The notes beneath the pieces are model-generated. The model did no database searches. It was not told the origin of the DNA and saw only the letters and a list, made by a program, of their open reading frames with translations. Source: DATDCV01 sp036524155 (GTDB lineage: Bacteria; Verrucomicrobiota; Verrucomicrobiia; Limisphaerales; UBA8199). Taken from it: a stretch of 10,845 nucleotides of DNA. Below are positions 6,402-10,845 of this stretch, one piece after another (the first letter of the stretch is position 1; the number at the start of each line of letters is the position of its first letter). A program made the translations under genes and the position numbers. The stretch covers positions 1 through 10,845 of the forward strand of contig DATDCV010000639.1 in assembly GCA_036524155.1 (NCBI GenBank). The letters run 5' to 3'.

Positions 6402-8936
6402 ATGACCTGGGGCAAACACGACTTCCGTTTCGCGGTGGTTGTCCTGACGCTGAGCGGGGCCGCTTCACTGGGTCACCAACTCCTTTGGACTCGACGCATG
6501 GCCGACCTTATCGGTGCGACCGGCGAGTCAAACGCGCGCGTTTTCGGCAGTTTCTTTCTCGGCGTGGCCTTGGGTGCCGCGGCGGCTGCCCGGTTTGTCC
6601 CGCGGCTCCGGCGCCCGTGGAGAACGGTCGCCGTTGTCGAGTTGGGGATCGCGCTGCTGAGCCTGCCGGCGCTCCTGGTGAACTCCTGGAGCGCGTCCCT
6701 ATGGCTGGCGCTTGGACCCGAGCGGCTGATCGGGTGGCCGGGGGCGGTGTTGAAATTGTTGCTGTCCGTCCTGATTGTCCTGCCGCCGGCTGTCCTTCTG
6801 GGGATGACGCTGCCGATTTTGGCCGCTACGGTTTGCCGTCGGGACAAATCCGTTTCGCGCGGGGGTATTTGGCTTTACGCCGCCTACACGTTCGGAGGCG
6901 CGTTGGGAATCGCTTTGGTGGTGGGCTGGCTGCTGCACCGGTTGGGTGCGGCAGGCGCGATGCTGGGAATGATTGGCCTCAACGTCCTGGCGGGTGTTAT
7001 GTGTTTCTACCGGGATCGCCTCCCTGCTTCCCCGGTCGCGAGCGCGGCACCGGAACTCAAACCTGCCTCTGCAGCCGAAGCCCCTCCGCGCCGGCTGACT
7101 TTGTTGCTGCTATCGTTCTTCTCTGGCGCAGGCGTGCTGGCTATCGAGGTGGCGGGACTCCAATTGCTGAACTTGAAAGCACCTTTCTCGTTCTATACGC
7201 CGGCGGCGATCCTGTTTTGTGTCATCCTGTTGCTGGCCTGCTCGGCCATCCTGGCTGGTGTCGCAAGCCGTTTCTTCGCCGCGCCTTTGCGCGGGCTCGC
7301 CTTCTGCTGCGCCGCGGCCAGCTTGGCTCTCGCGGTCGCGCCGCTTCTGTTTCTGGCCGTGACTGCGGGCAGGAGCGGGATCGGTGGCCACGGTATCACC
7401 TTTGCCGCTTCGTTGCTGAAGCTTGGCGGGGTCGCGGGCCTTTCACTGGGCCCCGGGGTGCTGGCAGCGGGGATGGTGTTCCCGCTCCTCATCGCGTGCC
7501 TGGCTCCGGCGAGCGCTGGCCAATCGCAGCGCGCATTCGCCGAAATGCTGGCCGTTAACGGCGTTGGCGGCCTGCTTGGGGCCGAAGCCGTCCATCGGTT
7601 GCTGCTGCCGGCGTTGGGCGTCCACATCGCGCTCGGCGTGCTGGGACTCTGTTACGGCCTGGTTGCACTCGCTGTCGCCCTCAGGAGAGGACTCGGGTTG
7701 CGACTGGCCATTCCGATCGGATCAGTCGCTGGAACGTGCCTGTTACTCAGCACGTCGCTCAAAACCGCGCCGATCTTTTTGCGCGGCTCAACGTTCAACC
7801 TGGTCGAAGTGCGCTCTGGCAGGGAAGGCACCGTAGCGGTTGCCGAACGGCCGGATGTCGGCCGCGCGTTGTTCCTGGATAACCATTATATGCTCGGGTG
7901 CACCTTGGGTGCTCCGGACATGCAGCGGCAGGCCCACTTGCCTCTGCTCCTCCATCGCCGCCCGAAACAGGTTTGTTTCATCGGGCTTGGCACCGGTATT
8001 ACGGCCGCCGGCGCGTTGCGGCATGGCGCCGTGGAGTCTATCGACGCTCTGGAGCTATGCCCCCTGGTGGCTGCCGCGGCCGCCCAACATTTCAGCCAAT
8101 TCAACCTGGATTTCACATCGAACCCAAAGGTCCGCGTGCACGTCGAAGATGCGCGCACTTATATCGCCAGCGCTCCTGATCGGTTTGACGTTATCATCGG
8201 CGACCTGTTCACGCCGTGGCGTCCCGGCGAAGCGAGGCTTTGCAGCTACGAACAATTCACCGCTGCCAAAGCAGCGCTTCGCCCCGGGGGCGTGTATTGC
8301 CAATGGCTGCCCTTGACTCAGCTAACTCCCGAACAGTTCGAGGTCGTTGCGGCCACGTTCCAGCGGGTGTTTGGCGAGGTCTGCCTGTTTCGGGATCACC
8401 TGTATAGCCGCAGCCTGCCGATCGCTTTGGTGGGTTTCAAGGATGCCAGGCTCAACTGGGAAATCGTCGCCCGGCGTTGCGAGTCCGAGCGGGCCGAGGG
8501 CGCCATTCGCGACCCGCTGTGCCGCCACGCTGAGGGCATCGCGATGCTCTATCTGGGCACGGTAACTTCGGAGCAAAGACCGGCGCCTAACCTGAACACG
8601 CTCGACAACCTCCTGGTTGAACTGGAAGCCGGATGGCATCTCCTCGCCGGGAATCCCACCGGTTATTTCGCGGGCACCAGCGACACCTGGCTGAAGTTTC
8701 TGAACACCCAATCGGCCAGAATCCAGCACGGCGGGGAACTGCCTCTCGCACTTCGCCACCTTCCCGGCGCTGCCCAGGCAATTTCGCGCTGGCTTGATGC
8801 TCACAACGCTGGTGACACCAATGCTCCTGCGCTGCGCCGCGACGGCATTGCCCTCATGCCCGTTTGCATCTTGACGGACCCGGACGCGGATTGGTCGCTT
8901 TGGCCTGGCCACGACCCGCACGATTCCGCAGAGTAA
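6402..8936 (+). CDS. Polytopic membrane protein fused to a spermidine-synthase-like domain
   Basis: The 844-residue product has two blocks of membrane helices in residues ~10-450 (about 12-14 segments, split by a Pro/Ala-rich loop near 208-228). A Rossmann fold resembling polyamine aminopropyltransferases follows at about 465-690, then ~150 residues I cannot assign. This is the 'fused MFS/spermidine synthase' architecture. Visible motifs are the substrate-side strand LFLDNHYML (Asp493), the nucleotide-binding loop GLGTGIT at 528-534, acidic Glu551 in DALEL, Asp583 in VEDAR, and the catalytic-type Asp601 in FDVIIGD, followed by the GGVYCQWLPL strand. True spermidine synthases have GGGDGG in the loop and a conserved Tyr before AHLPL; here these are GLGTGI and a Met-containing DMQRQ. 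It may therefore use another cosubstrate or acceptor. GAGG at 6394-6397 supports this start. It lies downstream of the exporter operon, separated by the palindromic element. Family is fairly sure; reaction unknown. Confidence 0.8.
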   Translation: MTWGKHDFRFAVVVLTLSGAASLGHQLLWTRRMADLIGATGESNARVFGSFFLGVALGAAAAARFVPRLRRPWRTVAVVELGIALLSLPALLVNSWSASLWLALGPERLIGWPGAVLKLLLSVLIVLPPAVLLGMTLPILAATVCRRDKSVSRGGIWLYAAYTFGGALGIALVVGWLLHRLGAAGAMLGMIGLNVLAGVMCFYRDRLPASPVASAAPELKPASAAEAPPRRLTLLLLSFFSGAGVLAIEVAGLQLLNLKAPFSFYTPAAILFCVILLLACSAILAGVASRFFAAPLRGLAFCCAAASLALAVAPLLFLAVTAGRSGIGGHGITFAASLLKLGGVAGLSLGPGVLAAGMVFPLLIACLAPASAGQSQRAFAEMLAVNGVGGLLGAEAVHRLLLPALGVHIALGVLGLCYGLVALAVALRRGLGLRLAIPIGSVAGTCLLLSTSLKTAPIFLRGSTFNLVEVRSGREGTVAVAERPDVGRALFLDNHYMLGCTLGAPDMQRQAHLPLLLHRRPKQVCFIGLGTGITAAGALRHGAVESIDALELCPLVAAAAAQHFSQFNLDFTSNPKVRVHVEDARTYIASAPDRFDVIIGDLFTPWRPGEARLCSYEQFTAAKAALRPGGVYCQWLPLTQLTPEQFEVVAATFQRVFGEVCLFRDHLYSRSLPIALVGFKDARLNWEIVARRCESERAEGAIRDPLCRHAEGIAMLYLGTVTSEQRPAPNLNTLDNLLVELEAGWHLLAGNPTGYFAGTSDTWLKFLNTQSARIQHGGELPLALRHLPGAAQAISRWLDAHNAGDTNAPALRRDGIALMPVCILTDPDADWSLWPGHDPHDSAE

Positions 8937-9054
8937 GGAATTCGGGAGGCAGTAAGGTTCGTGGGGAAGAGGCTCTTTCTCACCTTCGCAGGTTGTTTCA
9001 GAAGAGGGTTGTCGCTCCAGCCCTTTGCCATGAGCTCTCTCATCGGGTCTTGAA
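8937..9054. other. Convergent intergenic gap
   Basis: This 118-base gap separates the stops of two convergent genes. I see no strong stem followed by a T-run on either strand. A minus-strand frame across it (from 9058) stays open and continues into the 3' end of the neighbouring coding region, but it has no recognisable domain and is most likely chance. Confidence 0.4.
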
Positions 9055-10500
9055 TCACTTGGGATTGCCTTGCTTCGCCGTAATGTCGGTTTGCCTCAGT
9101 TCGAGTTTCGCTACATTCGTTGTAACGAGCGGCTCCGGCACTTCGACGTTCGCGGGGAACCTAACGTTATCCAGCGTCAGGCGCCCGATCTGTTCCCCCA
9201 TAATGACAGGCCGTAGGTCATTGTTTGCCAGACTGAACCGAACGTCCTCCAAGGTGAGGCCGCTGACGTTGCGCGCGTAAAACCCCCAGGCGGGCAGGGA
9301 ACGCGCATCGACACCCGGGCCTTTCACAGGCAGGCGCGCCTGTTCAGATGTTCCGCCGCCGCTGAACTCGATCGACGCATTCCGAACCACCACATTCGTA
9401 ATCGGCAGCTCCGCCCAACTCTCTACCGAGAATGCGGAACGGTAAACCTCCGTTGCATTCAACCCAGCCACCGTAATCCGGCCGACCGGGTTGCCGGGCT
9501 TGGTCCAAATGGTCAGCGGCGATGCGACGTTGTGCATCGTGTTGTTGGCGACCAGCACATCGTCGAGCAGTCCTTCGGTCTTATCCCACGCGCCGGGCTG
9601 GAGAATTATGCCGCTGAGCATGTTGTTCCGGCGTGAGCTCCGGTGCGGCTCCTGCCCAGGCCCGTAAAACAGGCAGTCGGCCACAATGAGCCGGGTCGCG
9701 GGACCAATGACCCTGATGCCATTGCATGACGAATTCACCACGCACCCGGAAATCACCACGTTGTCCCAGTAACGGCCCGCAATCGAGTCGTCCCCGGTAT
9801 AAAACTGGCAGTTGATGATATTGACATTAGTGCACCAGCGATTGGGCGCGCCGCGGAAGTGCACCCCGTCCCATCCGCCCACGAATTTCACATTCCGCAC
9901 CTCGACGTCGTCGCTGGCCTGGAAAAAGATCGCGTAGTTCGCCGCATCGACAATCGATATGTCGCGGATGGCAAACCCGCGGCAGCCGACAAATACAATC
10001 CCGTGCGGGCCGCGCATTTTTTCTTCACCCGTCGGGTCGAAGACTTTATTGCCGTCGATAACCCCGGCGCCACTGATGGAAACATCCTCAACGCTCTCTC
10101 CGACGATCAAAGCGCGGTGCCATTTTCCCCAGCGCGCCTCCGGCATGAACGAGGGCACGGCTGGAGGTTGGTAATCGGACAGATTGGTGGTGCCAACCAG
10201 CCTCGCGCCGGCCTCGAGCACCAGATTCACGTGGCTCCGTAAACGCAACGTGCCGGAGAGATAGCGCCCCGGAGGGAACAACACCTGCCCGCCGCCGGCA
10301 TCCGAGCAACCCGTAATCGCCTGGTTAATCGCCGCCGAGTCCAAAGCCTTGCCGTCGCCCAAAGCGCCAAAGTCAACCACGTTGAAGACCCGTTTTGGGC
10401 CTGCTTTTGAGGTCGCAAAATCCGCCGATTTCAGCGGTGTATCCGAAGCGCAGGCGAACACCGCCAGCGCTGTGAGGACGGTCTTGATGACTGAATTCAT
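9055..10500 (-). CDS. Secreted right-handed beta-helix protein, GH28 (polygalacturonase)-like
   Basis: The 481-residue product starts with a signal sequence (Lys6, hydrophobic 7-16, likely cleavage after ACA at 16-18; a poor lipobox ending at Cys17 is an alternative). The GH28/pectate-lyase-like entry follows: FNVVDFGALGDGK at about 39-51, AINQAI, then GGGQVLFPPGRYLSG at 69-83. The rest is repeated short beta-strands typical of a parallel beta-helix. GH28 enzymes cut pectin and related glycans using three Asp residues, a His and an Arg/Lys pair. Here the acids are kept (Asp211 in GGWDG, Asp237-Asp238 in TGDDSI), but the expected GHG is CNG (Asn260) and the RIK region reads near SGIILQP. Substrate and even catalysis are therefore uncertain. 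The start at 10500 is preferred over an upstream ATG at 10569 because it places the signal peptide at the N-terminus. It points away from the right-edge gene and shows no link to the exporter. Confidence 0.82.
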   Translation of the reverse strand: MNSVIKTVLTALAVFACASDTPLKSADFATSKAGPKRVFNVVDFGALGDGKALDSAAINQAITGCSDAGGGQVLFPPGRYLSGTLRLRSHVNLVLEAGARLVGTTNLSDYQPPAVPSFMPEARWGKWHRALIVGESVEDVSISGAGVIDGNKVFDPTGEEKMRGPHGIVFVGCRGFAIRDISIVDAANYAIFFQASDDVEVRNVKFVGGWDGVHFRGAPNRWCTNVNIINCQFYTGDDSIAGRYWDNVVISGCVVNSSCNGIRVIGPATRLIVADCLFYGPGQEPHRSSRRNNMLSGIILQPGAWDKTEGLLDDVLVANNTMHNVASPLTIWTKPGNPVGRITVAGLNATEVYRSAFSVESWAELPITNVVVRNASIEFSGGGTSEQARLPVKGPGVDARSLPAWGFYARNVSGLTLEDVRFSLANNDLRPVIMGEQIGRLTLDNVRFPANVEVPEPLVTTNVAKLELRQTDITAKQGNPK

Positions 10501-10616
10501 GAGTGACTCTAGAGTACAGTCGGCGCGGACTTTTGGGCAACAGTCATCGTGCGGCAGTACGTCCACCACGCTTGCGCCGCGTGTCGGGATGGTTTAGGTT
10601 TTAAGCACAACCTCCT
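10501..10616. promoter_or_regulatory. Divergent intergenic region with a 10-bp palindrome
   Basis: This 116-base gap separates two divergently read genes and must hold at least their start signals. A perfect 10-bp palindrome, ACTCTAGAGT, sits at 10506-10515, six bases above the minus-strand start at 10500, and could be an operator or chance. I cannot name -35/-10 pairs on either strand, and neither gene shows a clear Shine-Dalgarno. Confidence 0.3.
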
Positions 10617-10845
10617 ATGCACTACATCGCCATCGCTACTTTTTCACGGGACAGCAAAATTGCCAAAGAAATCTTCTTGCGCCGTCGGAACTACACCTAC
10701 CCTGCCGAGTTCAAGAACACGCTGAGTTTTGTCGATGTGCAGGGAGGGCGTGCCGTCATCCATTTCGAAACGGATACGGCGGAGTCCATCCAGCGTTACA
10801 CGGCCGACTGGCCGGAATTAACTTTCGATATCTTCCCGGCCGTGC
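10617..10845 (+). CDS. DUF3303-like small protein (3' end outside the window)
   Basis: An open frame of 76 codons runs from the ATG at 10617 to the window edge without a stop. An in-frame TAA at 10602-10604 rules out an upstream extension. The product begins MHYIAIATF, has a central strand pair (LSFVDVQGGRAVIHFETD) and ends with YTADWPELTFDIFPAV. That last part matches the pattern of DUF3303 proteins, small ferredoxin-like alpha/beta proteins of about 80-100 residues and unknown function that commonly end in a W..L..F...PV segment. Most of the protein is therefore probably present. There is no signal peptide or membrane segment, so it should be cytoplasmic. It is read divergently from the beta-helix gene. 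No good ribosome-binding site precedes the ATG; the bases just before it are pyrimidine-rich. The family call is tentative. Confidence 0.6.
   Translation, partial: MHYIAIATFSRDSKIAKEIFLRRRNYTYPAEFKNTLSFVDVQGGRAVIHFETDTAESIQRYTADWPELTFDIFPAV

Noticed and set aside
6188..7558. Plus-strand open frame of 456 codons overlapping the permease end, the palindromic element and the membrane protein gene
   Set aside because: The product is Arg/Gly/Cys-rich and runs through the repeat element and two real genes in another frame; typical GC-rich shadow.
10501..10569. Upstream ATG for the beta-helix protein
   Set aside because: Starting there would bury the signal peptide 23 residues inside the protein behind a charged, Cys-containing stretch.

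Overview
The window reads as chromosomal DNA of a Gram-negative bacterium, most likely from the Verrucomicrobiota or a neighbouring PVC lineage. This is inferred from gene types and style, not from a marker gene: a lipoprotein-anchored TolC-like channel, an adaptor carrying EF-hands, a membrane-fused spermidine-synthase-like protein, a secreted beta-helix carbohydrate-active protein, and a CCTCGT-rich palindromic intergenic element. Base composition is fairly even and moderately GC-rich, except for the first ~120 bases, which are much more GC-rich.

Layout. Positions 1-120 encode a fragment of the DNA mismatch-repair protein MutS that stops matching MutS abruptly, followed by about 250 bases of lower-GC sequence with no convincing gene. 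From 369 to 6252 runs a tight four-gene operon on the + strand: a TolC-like outer-membrane lipoprotein (369-2156), a HlyD/MacA-type periplasmic adaptor (2153-4141), a MacB/LolD-type ABC ATPase (about 4179-4955) and a MacB/FtsX-type permease (4960-6252). Together they make a complete tripartite ABC exporter spanning both membranes. The adaptor ends in an unusual extension with two textbook EF-hand calcium loops.

The gap between the permease and the next gene (6253-6401) is almost completely filled by a palindromic element (6257-6392). Two 21-bp palindromic ends in inverted orientation flank CCTCGT/ACGAGG hexamer repeats, and the right end abuts the ribosome-binding site of the following gene. 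That gene (6402-8936) encodes a large polytopic membrane protein fused to a spermidine-synthase-like Rossmann domain. It is followed, tail to tail, by a minus-strand gene (9055-10500) for a secreted right-handed beta-helix protein related to glycoside hydrolase family 28, in which several canonical active-site positions are changed. A divergent partial gene at the right edge (10617 onward) resembles the small DUF3303 family.

The exporter genes clearly work together. The spermidine-synthase-like protein could be co-transcribed with them through the palindromic element, but nothing shows a shared function. The beta-helix protein and the DUF3303-like protein look unrelated to the exporter. The best leads are the EF-hand exporter adaptor, the palindromic element with mutually exclusive pairings, the altered active site of the GH28-like protein, and the abrupt MutS junction, which may be an assembly artefact.
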